64,000 bases of DNA from Aliihoeflea aestuarii (GTDB taxonomy: Bacteria > Pseudomonadota > Alphaproteobacteria > Rhizobiales > Rhizobiaceae): contig NZ_JAAAMK010000002.1 in the NCBI RefSeq assembly GCF_024105665.1, positions 434,001 through 498,000 of the forward strand, read 5' to 3'. Positions within the stretch are counted from its first letter, which is position 1. Each line of letters starts with the position of its first letter. Positions 21,282 to 31,625 of this stretch are shown here, piece after piece. A program made the translations under genes and the position numbers. Below the pieces are notes generated by a model. It was not told where the DNA came from. It searched no databases and was given only the letters and a program-made list of their open reading frames with translations.

Positions 21282-23942
21282 TCAGGCTGTCAGCGCTTGC
21301 CGAACAGCGTCGATCGCCGCATTCGCGTTCGCCGCGTCCGGTCCGCCCGCCTGCGCCATGTCCGGCCGTCCGCCGCCGCCCTTGCCGCCGATCGCGGCGG
21401 ATGCCGCACGCACGAGGTCGACGGCGCTGAAGCGCCCGATGAGATCGTCGGTGACGCCGACGACGACGCTGGCCTTGTCCGCATCCGTCCCAACGAAGAC
21501 GACGATCCCAGAGCCCACGGACGCCTTGCCTTCGTCGGCAAGCGGCTTCAGTTCCTTGGCCGAAACACCTTCGACCACGCGGCCAAGGAAGCCGACGCCT
21601 GCGACCTTTTCCGCCTCGTTCGATCCGCCAGCAGTCCCACCGCCACCAAGCGCCAGTTTTTTCTTGACGTCCGCAAGCTCGCGCTCAAGCTTCTTGCGCT
21701 CATCCAGCACCGCTTCGATGCGGGACACCACATCGGCAGGCGAAACCTTGAGCGCAGCAGCCGCGGCCTTGAGGCGACGATCCTGCTCATCGAGATGCGC
21801 GCGGGCGGCATCCCCCGTCAGGGCCTCGATGCGCCGCACGCCGGCTGCCACCGCGCCTTCGCTGACGAGGCGCACGAGGCCGATATCCCCCGTGGCAGCG
21901 ACATGCGTGCCGCCGCACAATTCGGTGGAATAGCTCTTGCCTTCCTTCTCGCCATGCAAGGCGGTGCCCATCGACACGACCCGTACTTCGTCGCCGTACT
22001 TCTCGCCGAACAGTGCCATCGCGCCTTCCGCGATGGCATCGTCGACGGCCATCAGGCGCGTCGTGACCGGCGCGTTTTGAAGAATGATCTCGTTGGCGAA
22101 ATCCTCGATCTGCGCGAGTTCGCCCGCAGCAATGGGTTTCGGATGCGAGAAGTCGAAGCGCAGCCTATCCGGCGCGACAAGCGAACCTTTCTGGGCGACA
22201 TGCGTTCCAAGCACCTCGCGCAGCGCCTCATGGACAAGATGCGTCGCGGAGTGATTGCGCCTGATCCGGGCACGGCGAGCGGCGTCGACCTTCAACTCGA
22301 CGACATCGCCAACTTTCGGCGAACCGCTCACAACACGGCCCGAATGAACGAAGAGGCCGTCGGCCTTTTTCTGAGTGCCGGTGATTTCGATCGAGAAGCC
22401 CTCGCCGGCGATGATGCCGGTATCGCCGACCTGACCGCCCGACTCTCCATAGAACGGCGTCTGGTTGACGACGATTGCGATTTCATCGCCGGCTGCCGCC
22501 TGCCCGGTTTCGACGCCGCCCTTGACGAGCGCGGAAATAACACCTTCGGCCGCCTCCGTGTCGTAGCCGAGGAATTCGGTTGCGCCCACCTTGTCGCGCA
22601 AGCCGAACCAGACCGTCTCGGTCGCGGCCTCGCCGGAACCAGCCCAGTGCGCGCGCGCCTCGGCTTTCTGCCGTTCCATGGCCGCCGAAAAACCGTCCGT
22701 ATCGACCGAAATCCCGCGCTGGCGCAGCGCATCCTGCGTCAGGTCGAGCGGAAAGCCATAGGTGTCATAAAGCTTGAATGCCGTTTCCCCGTCGAGCCGA
22801 TCGCCCGCGTTCAGACTGTCGGACGCGTCGGCCAAAAGGCCGAGCCCTCGCGCCAGCGTCTTGCGAAACCGCTTTTCCTCAAGCTTGAGCGTTTCGGTAA
22901 TAAGCGCCTGTCCGCGTACGAGCTCCGGATAGGCCTGCCCCATCTCGCGCACGAGCGCCGGCACGAGACGCCACATCAGCGGCTCGCCCGCGCCCAAAAG
23001 CTGCGCGTGGCGCATGGCGCGCCGCATGATCCGGCGCAGCACATAGCCTCGACCTTCGTTCGACGGCAGCACGCCGTCCGCGATCAGAAAGCTCGACGCG
23101 CGCAAATGGTCCGCAATCACGCGGTGGCTCGCGCGGTTCTTGCCTTCCGCCTTCACGCCCGTCGCTTCCTCCGAAGCCCGGATCAGCGCCTTGAAGAGAT
23201 CAATATCGTAATTGTCGTGAACGCCTTGGAGAACAGCCGCGATGCGCTCCAGCCCCATACCGGTATCGATGGAAGGCCGCGGCAGATCGATGCGCTGATC
23301 TTTCGAAATCTGCTCGTACTGCATGAAGACGAGGTTCCAGATTTCGATGAAGCGGTCGCCGTCCTCGTCCGGGCTGCCGGGAGGCCCGCCGGGAATGTCG
23401 TTGCCATGGTCGTAAAAAATTTCCGAGCATGGACCGCATGGACCGGTATCGCCCATCGCCCAGAAATTGTCGCTGGTCGCGATACGGATGATCCGGTCGT
23501 CCGAAAGCCCGGCGATCTTCTTCCAGTATCCGGCCGCCTCGTCGTCCGTGTGATAGATGGTGACGAGCAGACGTTGCGCGTCGATACCCAGTTCCTTCGT
23601 GATCAGGTTCCAGGCAAACGCGATCGCGTCCTCTTTGAAATAATCGCCGAAGGAGAAATTGCCGAGCATCTCGAAAAAAGTGTGATGACGTGCCGTGTAG
23701 CCGACATTGTCGAGATCGTTGTGCTTGCCTCCGGCGCGAACGCATTTCTGTGAGGTCGCGGCGCGCGAATAGGGCCGTGTCTCAAGCCCGGTGAACACGT
23801 TCTTGAACTGAACCATGCCCGCATTGGTGAACATCAGCGTCGGATCGTTGCGCGGAACGAGCGGGCTCGAAGCCACCGCCTCGTGACCGTTCTTCCGGAA
23901 ATAGTCGAGGAAGGTCGATCGGATTTCGTTGACGCCACTCAT
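21282..23942 (-). CDS. alaS: Alanyl-tRNA synthetase
   Basis: Class II synthetase charging tRNA-Ala. It has 886 residues from the ATG at 23942 ([18 protein letters not shown]). The catalytic core includes [21 protein letters not shown]. The editing domain carries the zinc-binding [12 protein letters not shown] (HxxxH) and [13 protein letters not shown] motifs. The Gly-rich C-Ala domain ends [16 protein letters not shown]. Upstream in-frame residues correspond to the recA terminator region and are not protein-like. It is transcribed after recA, with the recA terminator between them. Confidence 0.97.
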   Translation of the reverse strand: MSGVNEIRSTFLDYFRKNGHEAVASSPLVPRNDPTLMFTNAGMVQFKNVFTGLETRPYSRAATSQKCVRAGGKHNDLDNVGYTARHHTFFEMLGNFSFGDYFKEDAIAFAWNLITKELGIDAQRLLVTIYHTDDEAAGYWKKIAGLSDDRIIRIATSDNFWAMGDTGPCGPCSEIFYDHGNDIPGGPPGSPDEDGDRFIEIWNLVFMQYEQISKDQRIDLPRPSIDTGMGLERIAAVLQGVHDNYDIDLFKALIRASEEATGVKAEGKNRASHRVIADHLRASSFLIADGVLPSNEGRGYVLRRIMRRAMRHAQLLGAGEPLMWRLVPALVREMGQAYPELVRGQALITETLKLEEKRFRKTLARGLGLLADASDSLNAGDRLDGETAFKLYDTYGFPLDLTQDALRQRGISVDTDGFSAAMERQKAEARAHWAGSGEAATETVWFGLRDKVGATEFLGYDTEAAEGVISALVKGGVETGQAAAGDEIAIVVNQTPFYGESGGQVGDTGIIAGEGFSIEITGTQKKADGLFVHSGRVVSGSPKVGDVVELKVDAARRARIRRNHSATHLVHEALREVLGTHVAQKGSLVAPDRLRFDFSHPKPIAAGELAQIEDFANEIILQNAPVTTRLMAVDDAIAEGAMALFGEKYGDEVRVVSMGTALHGEKEGKSYSTELCGGTHVAATGDIGLVRLVSEGAVAAGVRRIEALTGDAARAHLDEQDRRLKAAAAALKVSPADVVSRIEAVLDERKKLERELADVKKKLALGGGGTAGGSNEAEKVAGVGFLGRVVEGVSAKELKPLADEGKASVGSGIVVFVGTDADKASVVVGVTDDLIGRFSAVDLVRAASAAIGGKGGGGRPDMAQAGGPDAANANAAIDAVRQALTA

Positions 23943-24061
23943 CTGGTGAACCTTTACGTACTGGCTGATCCGCTTCGCGGGAAGGAAGGGCCTTTTACCG
24001 TCAGGCCTCCACACTGTCCAGAAAGCAGGCAGCCACGACGAAATCTTCGGCGTTAAAAACA

Positions 24062-24091
24062 AAAAGGCCGCCGGAAAACCGGCGGCCTTTT
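24062..24091 (-). terminator. Rho-independent terminator of recA
   Basis: A 13-bp perfect stem (AAAAGGCCGCCGG and complement) with a 4-base loop leads into TTTTTGTTTTT on the minus strand, 20 bases after the recA stop. Confidence 0.92.
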
Positions 24092-24110
24092 CACGAACTG
24101 GACTTGTATC

Positions 24111-25205
<1,095 letters not shown>

Positions 25206-25262
25206 GATACATATCCCATGCTGGTCAGCGAAAGTGGACAGTTCTGTGTCCCTAGGATTTTT

Positions 25263-25277
25263 GTACCTTTTTTGTTC
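25263..25277 (-). promoter_or_regulatory. Putative LexA (SOS) operator of recA
   Basis: On the minus strand GAAC-N7-GTAC lies 58-72 bases before the recA start. The alphaproteobacterial LexA box is GAAC-N7-GAAC (GTTC-N7-GTTC), so this copy has one mismatch in one half. Its AT-rich spacer (AAAAAAG) and position are those expected for recA. Confidence 0.55.
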
Positions 25278-25406
25278 TATTTTCGCAAGAGGGACTAAAT
25301 AATTGATAACAAATAATATTGCCGGATACGTTCGAAATATGTTCTCCGCGTACCGATCGGAAACCCTCTCATATCGGGCGGATCGCCGCCATACGGGCGG
25401 CGCTTT

Positions 25407-26354
25407 GTGAGCGCGAATCCCAAGCCCGCGATTCTCGCCGTCGGCGGCGCTCACATCGACCGGCGCGGAACCGTCGCGGGCGCCTATGTCGACGGCGCTT
25501 CCAACCCCGGCACGATGCGTGAGGAGGTCGGTGGCGGTGCCTTCAATGCGTTGCGAAATGCGTGCCGCCTCGGCGCTGCTGGCGCGATCCTGTCGGTGCG
25601 CGGGGGCGATCTCACGGGCCAGTTGGTGGCAGAAGCGATATCCGGGGCGGGCATCACCGATCTGTCGGCGACTTTTCTCGATCGTACGACGCCGAGCTAT
25701 ACAGCGATCCTGCGGGCCGATGGCGAACTCATCTGCGGCTTTGCCGATATGGCGCTTTATGAAACGGCTTTCGAAAAGCAGTTGCGCCGCCATCCGTTCC
25801 GCAACACGCTGCCCGGTGCCGATGCCGTTCTGACGGACGCGAATCTCAGCCAGGGCGCGCTTGAACGATTGGCGGCAAGCGTGGATCAAAAGCCGCTTTT
25901 CGCCATCGCCATATCGCCTGCCAAAGTCGTGCGGCTGAAGCCGGTTCTCGCCGCCCTGTCTGTCCTGTTCATGAACCGCAACGAGGCGCGCGCACTGACT
26001 GGCGCAGAGGCTGGTGCACCGAACGAGCAACTGGCGCAAAAGCTTGCACAAGCGGGGCTGAAACGCGCCGTCATTACCTCGGGAAGCGCGCCACTGCTCA
26101 TTCTGGAACACGGCCATGTCACGACATCGGCGCCTATTGTGTCATCCAACGTGCGCGACGTAACCGGCGCGGGCGATGCGCTTGCGGGTGTGACGATATC
26201 GCGCCTCATCGGGGGGCTGGACTTGGCCGAAGCGGTGCGCCATGGGATTGCGGCAGCCTCGCTGACCGTCGAAAGCGATAACGTCGTCGCCGATTTCTCT
26301 CGTGCGGATTTCGAACGGCGTTTGGCCGAAATCCAGCAAACTACCGGAGCCTGA
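25407..26354 (+). CDS. psuK: PfkB-family kinase, probable pseudouridine kinase
   Basis: A 315-residue ribokinase-fold sugar/nucleoside kinase. An N-terminal glycine-rich stretch ([16 protein letters not shown]) and a C-terminal [12 protein letters not shown] motif with the catalytic Asp are intact. The next gene, psuG, starts 2 bases after this stop, which makes pseudouridine phosphorylation to pseudouridine 5'-phosphate the likely reaction. The start used is a GTG with only a weak ribosome-binding site, so the N-terminus is uncertain by a few residues. Diverges from recA. Confidence 0.88.
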   Translation: MSANPKPAILAVGGAHIDRRGTVAGAYVDGASNPGTMREEVGGGAFNALRNACRLGAAGAILSVRGGDLTGQLVAEAISGAGITDLSATFLDRTTPSYTAILRADGELICGFADMALYETAFEKQLRRHPFRNTLPGADAVLTDANLSQGALERLAASVDQKPLFAIAISPAKVVRLKPVLAALSVLFMNRNEARALTGAEAGAPNEQLAQKLAQAGLKRAVITSGSAPLLILEHGHVTTSAPIVSSNVRDVTGAGDALAGVTISRLIGGLDLAEAVRHGIAAASLTVESDNVVADFSRADFERRLAEIQQTTGA

Positions 26355-26355
26355 C

Positions 26356-27273
26356 ATGATGTCGTCCCAGACAGCGCAGTATCTCGAACTGTCGCCCGAA
26401 GTCAGTGCTGCACGCGATGCGGGTCGCCCCCTGGTCGCGCTCGAAAGCACCATCATCACTCACGGAATGCCCTATCCGCAAAATGCGCAGATGGCAGCCC
26501 GTGTTGAGGACATCATCCGCGAGGAAGGCTCGGTGCCGGCCACCATCGCCGTCATCGACGGCCGAATCCGGATCGGCCTTTCGGAAGCCGAACGCGATTC
26601 ATTGGCGCAAACGACGGGTGCGATGAAGCTGTCGCGCGCCGACCTTGCCTTCGCTGTTTCGCAAGGGCGCACAGGCGGCACGACCGTAGCCGCCACAATG
26701 ATCGCGGCAGAACTGGCAGGCATTCAGGTTTTCGCGACCGGCGGCATCGGCGGCGTCCACAAGGGCGCGGAAACGAGCTTTGACATCTCCGCCGATCTGG
26801 ACGAACTGGCGCGCACGCCCGTCATCGTCGTCTCGGCCGGGCCGAAGGCGATTCTCGACGTCGAAAAGACGCTGGAAGTGCTGGAAACGCGCGGCGTGCC
26901 GGTGGTCGGCTACCGAACCGATGTCATGCCCGCCTTCTGGTCGTCACGCTCCCCCCTGCCCGCGCCGCTTCGGCTCGACGGAGCGGTGGAGATCGCGCGT
27001 TTCCATAAAACGCGGCAGGAGCTTGGAATTGGTGGCGGCATGCTGATCGCAAACCCGGTACCGCAGGCAGACGAAATCGCCGCCGAAATCATGGCGGAAC
27101 ATATCGCAATCGCCCAGGACGAACTTGCACCGAAGGGCATATCGGGCAAGGCGGTCACGCCTTATCTGCTCGGCCGCATCCTCGAACTGACGGAGGGCGC
27201 AAGCCTGAAGACGAACATCGCGCTGGTCGAGAACAATGCGCGGCTCGCGGCCAAAATCGCCAAAGCGCTTTGA
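26356..27273 (+). CDS. psuG: Pseudouridine-5'-phosphate glycosidase
   Basis: Cleaves the C-glycosidic bond of pseudouridine 5'-phosphate to uracil and ribose 5-phosphate. The 305-residue protein has the family landmarks VALESTIITHGMPYPQN, a Lys/Arg-containing active site around RTGGTTVAATM, FATGGIGGVHKGAE, and SAGPKAILDVEKTLE. Two adjacent ATGs (26356 and 26359) both have GGAG upstream. It is two bases from the psuK stop, so the pair forms a pseudouridine catabolic operon. Confidence 0.95.
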   Translation: MMSSQTAQYLELSPEVSAARDAGRPLVALESTIITHGMPYPQNAQMAARVEDIIREEGSVPATIAVIDGRIRIGLSEAERDSLAQTTGAMKLSRADLAFAVSQGRTGGTTVAATMIAAELAGIQVFATGGIGGVHKGAETSFDISADLDELARTPVIVVSAGPKAILDVEKTLEVLETRGVPVVGYRTDVMPAFWSSRSPLPAPLRLDGAVEIARFHKTRQELGIGGGMLIANPVPQADEIAAEIMAEHIAIAQDELAPKGISGKAVTPYLLGRILELTEGASLKTNIALVENNARLAAKIAKAL

Positions 27274-27284
27274 ATTTCAGGCAA

Positions 27285-27310
27285 AAAGCCCCGGCATGAC
27301 CGGGGCCTTT
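27285..27310 (+). terminator. Terminator after psuG, possibly bidirectional
   Basis: The stem GCCCCGG/CCGGGGC is extended by three A-T pairs past a bulged C, with a 5-base loop. It is followed by CGTTT on plus. It lies 12 bases after psuG and 20 bases after the convergent OmpA-like gene. Confidence 0.75.
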
Positions 27311-27329
27311 CGTTTCGGTTGCGCCGCGA

Positions 27330-27989
27330 TCAGGTGATCGGCGAGAGGTGGATTTCCACCCGGCGATTCTGCTGACGTCCCTCCGGTGTCGCGTTGGATG
27401 CGACGGGCTGCGTATCGGCAAAGCCGTTGACCGCAAAGCGGCGACCGTCAGTGCCCTGCGAATTGAGATAATTGGCGACCGAAAGCGCGCGGCGCTCCGA
27501 CAGGCCCTGATTGTGCTGGCGGCTGCCGGTCGAATCGGTATGGCCATTCACGTCGACGATGGTCTGCGGGAAACGGCGCAGAACGAGGCCGACCGAATTC
27601 AGCGTGCTGTAGAACTCCGAACGCACCTGATCCTGATCGGTATCGAAAGTGACGTTGGACGGCATGTTGAGGATGATCTGGTCGCCGACGCGCGTCACCG
27701 AAACACCAGTGCCCTGCAACTGCTGGCGCAATTCGTCTTCCTGACGATCCATGTAATTGCCGACTGCACCGCCCGCGAGTGCGCCGACGCCCGCGCCGAT
27801 CAGAACGGCATTGCGCTGCGCGCGTGGGCTGCCGCCGACCGCCAGACCTGCCAGCGCGCCGAGACCCGCGCCGATGCCGACACCACCGGCCGTGCTCGAA
27901 AGGCGCTGCTCGCCCGTGAACGGATCGGTCGTGCAACCGGCAACGAAAATAAGCGCCGTCGCTGCGGCGGCGAGCTTCATCGAAGACAT
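27330..27989 (-). CDS. OmpA-family outer-membrane lipoprotein (YiaD-like)
   Basis: A 219-residue lipoprotein with lipobox FVAGC (Cys19). A glycine-zipper segment (GVGIGAGLGALAGLAVGG and GAGVGALAGGAVGNYMD, about 37-80) is followed by a C-terminal OmpA/MotB peptidoglycan-binding domain. The latter includes TFDTDQDQVR, VNGHTDSTGS and LSERRALSVANYL. It probably tethers the outer membrane to peptidoglycan. The ATG at 27989 has GGAGGGA directly upstream. Confidence 0.93.
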   Translation of the reverse strand: MSSMKLAAAATALIFVAGCTTDPFTGEQRLSSTAGGVGIGAGLGALAGLAVGGSPRAQRNAVLIGAGVGALAGGAVGNYMDRQEDELRQQLQGTGVSVTRVGDQIILNMPSNVTFDTDQDQVRSEFYSTLNSVGLVLRRFPQTIVDVNGHTDSTGSRQHNQGLSERRALSVANYLNSQGTDGRRFAVNGFADTQPVASNATPEGRQQNRRVEIHLSPIT

Positions 27990-28151
27990 GCATCCCTCCA
28001 GAATTTCAGTTCGTACGGAAACACCCCGAATCCGCATCACGACCGCTTGTAACATCGAATAAGGCGGAATCGCGATGCCGGGATGAAAGCTGCTGGAACA
28101 CGCTTTGAATCCGTGCATTATGCCGCCGACTTCATCAGGCATGGCAAATCG

Positions 28152-28487
28152 ATGCGTAAGACCCTTCCCCTCGTCCTTTTCCTCTCGGTCTTTTCGGGCT
28201 GCACGACGCTGGACGAAGGCCGCGAGGCGGAAGTCATCAATTCGATTCGCTACGACGATACGCCCTGTCCGCAGTTGATCTCGGAGCGCAACGCATTGGC
28301 GGCGCGTCACGGCCTGTCGCCCGCGGTCCAGAGAACACCCGCCACCGAATCGCGCTTCATGGGCGTCGGACCGCTCATCCCCGATCTGCGTGGCCAGGAA
28401 ACACGCGAGCAGGGCCTTGCCATCGGCCAGATCGACGCGATGAACCGGTCGATCACGCGCCGCGCCTGCGAAAGCCAGCAGTCCTAG
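28152..28487 (+). CDS. Small lipoprotein of unknown function
   Basis: The chosen ATG gives 111 residues beginning MRKTLPLVLFLSVFSGC, a clean lipoprotein signal with Cys17. The mature part is short, polar and without a domain I recognise; it has two cysteines (DTPCPQ and RRACES). An upstream ATG at 28083 would put 23 residues before the signal and is less likely. The ribosome-binding site is weak. It diverges from the OmpA-like gene, and its stop overlaps that of the convergent ATP12 gene by 4 bases. Confidence 0.72.
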   Translation: MRKTLPLVLFLSVFSGCTTLDEGREAEVINSIRYDDTPCPQLISERNALAARHGLSPAVQRTPATESRFMGVGPLIPDLRGQETREQGLAIGQIDAMNRSITRRACESQQS

Positions 28488-29275
28488 TTTAAAGCCGCGA
28501 GCAATCTTGCGGCAGCCAGCATGTCGCGCTTCTTCGCCGCGCGCATCTTCGCCGCGTCCGCGTCCTCGCCCCATTGGGCAATGTTCCAGTCCTCGTCGAC
28601 ATGGGCGGCCGCCCAACCTTCTTCGGCCGTTAGCTCGCCAGCATCCACGGCCAATGCGATCAGGGCCGAACCGGTCAGCGTCGTCATGACATGCAGCGCG
28701 GATAGCCGAAACGGCTCGTCACGCATTTTCAGATGAATGCCGATCGCGCCGATCGCCTCCCGCGGCTGATCGACATGCACGATGCCTTCGGCGAGTACGA
28801 AACGAGCACCCAGCGACGCGCGCGCCCAGTCGACGATGCGGTCCCATGCCTCGTTCTGACGCTCGACGAGGCTTTCGGGGCCATCGGCGCGATAGCAGAC
28901 GAGATCGGACGACGAATAGCGCAATATGTCTTCCAGAACGGCCTGCGTGTCCGTCGCGACCCCGTCGATCGCGGTATTGGCGATGCGCAGAACCGGCATG
29001 TCGAAGGGATTGATCTCCTCTTTTTGCGCCTCGAACTCGTCGGCGACCAGACGGGCGGCGGCCTCGCTCGGCAGCGCCAGAAGCGCGCGGCCGGGCGTGC
29101 GCACCGGCTTGCCGTCAAGCTGGACTGCGAAGGTGTCGGTGGCGATATCGCGCTCGACATGGGCCGTCTTGTAGAACCGCTTGGGCAGCGGCGTGCGCAT
29201 CTGCTTTTGCGCGCGCTTCATCGGGTTTTCATCGGAAACGAACGGCGTATCGAGATCGCTCAAAATGTCACGCAT
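28484..29275 (-). CDS. ATP12-family F1-ATPase assembly chaperone
   Basis: A 263-residue protein with the ATP12 pattern: KRFYKTAHVERD, then FAVQLDGKPVRTPGRALLALPSEA near the N-terminus, and SSDLVCYRADGPESLVERQNEAWDR in the middle. In mitochondria ATP12 binds F1-alpha before assembly; alphaproteobacterial homologues are presumed to do the same for AtpA. It starts 17 bases after the EamA transporter stop and ends the tig-to-ATP12 chain. Confidence 0.92.
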   Translation of the reverse strand: MRDILSDLDTPFVSDENPMKRAQKQMRTPLPKRFYKTAHVERDIATDTFAVQLDGKPVRTPGRALLALPSEAAARLVADEFEAQKEEINPFDMPVLRIANTAIDGVATDTQAVLEDILRYSSSDLVCYRADGPESLVERQNEAWDRIVDWARASLGARFVLAEGIVHVDQPREAIGAIGIHLKMRDEPFRLSALHVMTTLTGSALIALAVDAGELTAEEGWAAAHVDEDWNIAQWGEDADAAKMRAAKKRDMLAAARLLAALN

Positions 29276-29292
29276 GTCTCAAACCTTGTCTG

Positions 29293-30216
29293 TCAGCCCG
29301 GCGGAATACGCCGGCGCACCGGGCGGTTCACCACGAAAAGCCCAAGCGCGATCAGCGTCAATGCCGCGAATATGTTGAACGAAAGCGGCTCATTCAACAA
29401 AAAGCCGCCGCACAGGACGCCGAACGCCGGCGTTAAAAAGGCGAAGCTCGACAATCCCGACGCCGGATACGTCCGGATCATCCAGAACCAGAGGACGTAG
29501 GTGAAGGCAACGACGAAAACCGCCTGAAAAAGCAAAGCCCCCGTTGCCAGAGCCGAAACGTCACGGAGAAGCGGGCCGGCAAGCGGCAGGAACGGGATCG
29601 AGATCAGCACCGAGACCACGAGCTGATACATGAGCGTCTTTTCGGCATTCACCTCGGACAGCTTCGATTTCTTGATCGTCAGGGTCGTTACGGCCCAAAG
29701 CATGCCTGCCGCAAGGCACATCAAATCGCCGATGAGCGCGCGCTGGTCGGGCAGGCTCAACTGGTCGACAAAGACGAGCGTCACGCCAATGAAGGCGAGG
29801 GCGAGCCCAAGCGCCTTTTTCATCGTGATGCGTTCGCCAAGAAAGATATGTGCGCCGATCAGCACCCAAAACGGCATGGTGTTGATCATCAGCGCGCCAC
29901 GGGCAACGGTCGTCTGATCGAGACCGAGGAAGACCAGCACGAATTCCAGACCGAACAACACGCCGACAAGAATGCCCGCGCGCAGGGTGCCGTCGCTTTG
30001 AAACAGCCGGATTCCCCGGTAGACGCACCACCCATAAACGAGCAGGCCCGCGATCGCCGAACGGGCGATCGTCAGAAAAATAGGGCTATAGCCAGTGGTC
30101 GCAACCTTGATGGCGACCTGGTTCAGCCCCCATGAAAAGGTGAGCAGCAGCATCACAATGATCGCGAAACCGTCGATCGCGTCGCGCCGCTCGATCACTT
30201 GCTGCGCGGCGCTCAT
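29293..30216 (-). CDS. EamA/DMT-family transporter
   Basis: A 307-residue inner-membrane protein with about ten hydrophobic segments in two EamA repeats (LLLTFSWGLNQVAIKV in the first, LMCLAAGMLWAVTTLTIKK opening the second). Family members export amino acids, metabolites or drugs; no substrate can be assigned. The ATG at 30216 overlaps the rluC stop as ATGA, so it is translationally coupled to a pseudouridine synthase. The frame is open far upstream only as a shadow of rluC. Confidence 0.9.
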   Translation of the reverse strand: MSAAQQVIERRDAIDGFAIIVMLLLTFSWGLNQVAIKVATTGYSPIFLTIARSAIAGLLVYGWCVYRGIRLFQSDGTLRAGILVGVLFGLEFVLVFLGLDQTTVARGALMINTMPFWVLIGAHIFLGERITMKKALGLALAFIGVTLVFVDQLSLPDQRALIGDLMCLAAGMLWAVTTLTIKKSKLSEVNAEKTLMYQLVVSVLISIPFLPLAGPLLRDVSALATGALLFQAVFVVAFTYVLWFWMIRTYPASGLSSFAFLTPAFGVLCGGFLLNEPLSFNIFAALTLIALGLFVVNRPVRRRIPPG

Positions 30217-31193
30217 TGCTCGGCGCTGTTCTCGTCGAATCCGAGCAGGTTCCAGCTTTGCTTCATATGCGGCGAAAGGGGTGCAGTCACATCGATCTTG
30301 CCGCCATCGGGATGCGGGATGACGATGCGCCGCGCATGAAGATGCAATCGCTTTTGCATGCCGCCGGGAAAATCCCAGTTCTGGTCGGATTCGAAATATT
30401 TCGGATCGCCGAGAATCGGGCAGCCTATATGGGCTGCGTGGACCCGAAGCTGGTGCGTGCGGCCCGTATAGGGCTCCATCTCCAGCCATGACAGCGTCTG
30501 CGCCGCCTGCTCGACAATGCGATAGAAGGAGACGGCATGATCCGCGCCTTTTTCGCCATGTTCGGCGACGCGCATCCGGTCCCCGTCGATCGTCTGCTCC
30601 TTCACGAGCCAGGTCGATATGCGATCCTCGCGTTTCGGCGGTACGCCCTTGACCAAGGCCCAATAGGTCTTCTTCGTCTCCCGGTGACGGAATGCTTCCG
30701 CCAGCTTCATGGCGGCAAGGCGCGTGCGCGCGACGACGAGAACGCCGGACGTATCCCGGTCCAGCCGGTGGACGAGACGCGGCTTTTCGCCTTTCTGGCT
30801 GCGCAGCGCTTCCAGCATGGAATCGACGCTGCGCGTGATGCCCGAACCGCCCTGCACGGCAAGACCGGCCGGCTTGTCGAAAACGATGACCTTTTTGTCC
30901 TCGTAGAGCATCATTTTGGCGAGCACATCGCCATCGTCCTGATTGCGCATCGTGCGCGCGGTAACGGGACCTCCATCGGTACGGTCGACGCCGATCGGCG
31001 GAATGCGGACCTGCTGGCCGGGCTGAAGACGCGTGTCGGATTTCACACGTCCGCCATCGACGCGGATCTGGCCCGACCGCAAGAGCTTTTGCAACGGGCC
31101 GAAGCCAAGGCCGGGATAATGCGCCTTGAACCAGCGGTCGAGGCGCATTCCGCCTTCGTCCTTTTCCACCACGATTTGTTCGACGCCTGCCAT
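30213..31193 (-). CDS. rluC: RluC/RluD-family large-subunit rRNA pseudouridine synthase
   Basis: Isomerises uridines in 23S rRNA. It is 326 residues. An N-terminal S4-like RNA-binding domain (GMRLDRWFKAHYPGLGFGPLQKLLRSGQIRVDG) precedes the RluA-type catalytic domain, with the catalytic Asp in RLDRDTSGVLV. TGRTHQLRVH is also conserved. The start used is the ATG at 31193 (MAGVEQ). The upstream ATG at 31232 overlaps the crcB stop as TGATG and would add 13 residues, so either is possible. The exact rRNA target is not determined here. Confidence 0.93.
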   Translation of the reverse strand: MAGVEQIVVEKDEGGMRLDRWFKAHYPGLGFGPLQKLLRSGQIRVDGGRVKSDTRLQPGQQVRIPPIGVDRTDGGPVTARTMRNQDDGDVLAKMMLYEDKKVIVFDKPAGLAVQGGSGITRSVDSMLEALRSQKGEKPRLVHRLDRDTSGVLVVARTRLAAMKLAEAFRHRETKKTYWALVKGVPPKREDRISTWLVKEQTIDGDRMRVAEHGEKGADHAVSFYRIVEQAAQTLSWLEMEPYTGRTHQLRVHAAHIGCPILGDPKYFESDQNWDFPGGMQKRLHLHARRIVIPHPDGGKIDVTAPLSPHMKQSWNLLGFDENSAEQ

Positions 31194-31231
31194 TTGATAC
31201 GCGTTTCCTTCTTTGCGAAGGGCAGATAGCA

Positions 31232-31609
31232 TCAGGCGAGAGTTCTTGCGAGCCACATTCCGGTAAAGACAGCCGCGATCGACAAACCCACGCTGCCGGC
31301 GACATAGATTCCGGCCTGCAATAAGGCCCCACGCTCGTAAAGAAGGGCGAAATCGAGCGAGAAGGCGGAAAAGGTGGTGAAGCCGCCGAGAAAGCCGGTG
31401 GCGATGAACAGGCGCAATTCGGCCGATGCGCCGAAGCGCCGGGCCAGCATCTCGACGAAGACCCCCATCGCAAGACAGCCTGCGATGTTCACGAACAATG
31501 TGCCCCACGGAAAGCCGGGACCGAACCAGCGCAGGGCGGCAAGGTTGACGAGATGGCGAAGGCCCGCGCCGAGCGCCCCGCCGGCCGCCACGATGAGAAG
31601 ATGCGTCAT
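31232..31609 (-). CDS. crcB: Fluoride channel CrcB/Fluc
   Basis: A 125-residue, four-helix membrane protein that exports fluoride as a dual-topology dimer. GGALGAGLRHL near the N-terminus, FVNIAGCLAMG, and GFLGGFTTFSAFSLD (the phenylalanine-box and sodium-site region) are all present. It is placed 16 bases after rarA and overlaps the possible first start of rluC. No fluoride riboswitch is visible upstream; it appears to be expressed with its housekeeping neighbours. Confidence 0.95.
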   Translation of the reverse strand: MTHLLIVAAGGALGAGLRHLVNLAALRWFGPGFPWGTLFVNIAGCLAMGVFVEMLARRFGASAELRLFIATGFLGGFTTFSAFSLDFALLYERGALLQAGIYVAGSVGLSIAAVFTGMWLARTLA

Positions 31610-31625
31610 CCCCGGCTCCCTGCCC

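Noticed and set aside
21297-23753. 818-codon plus-strand open frame opposite alaS
   Set aside because: Mirror of alaS codons; the translation is Arg/Asp/His-rich without any recognisable fold.
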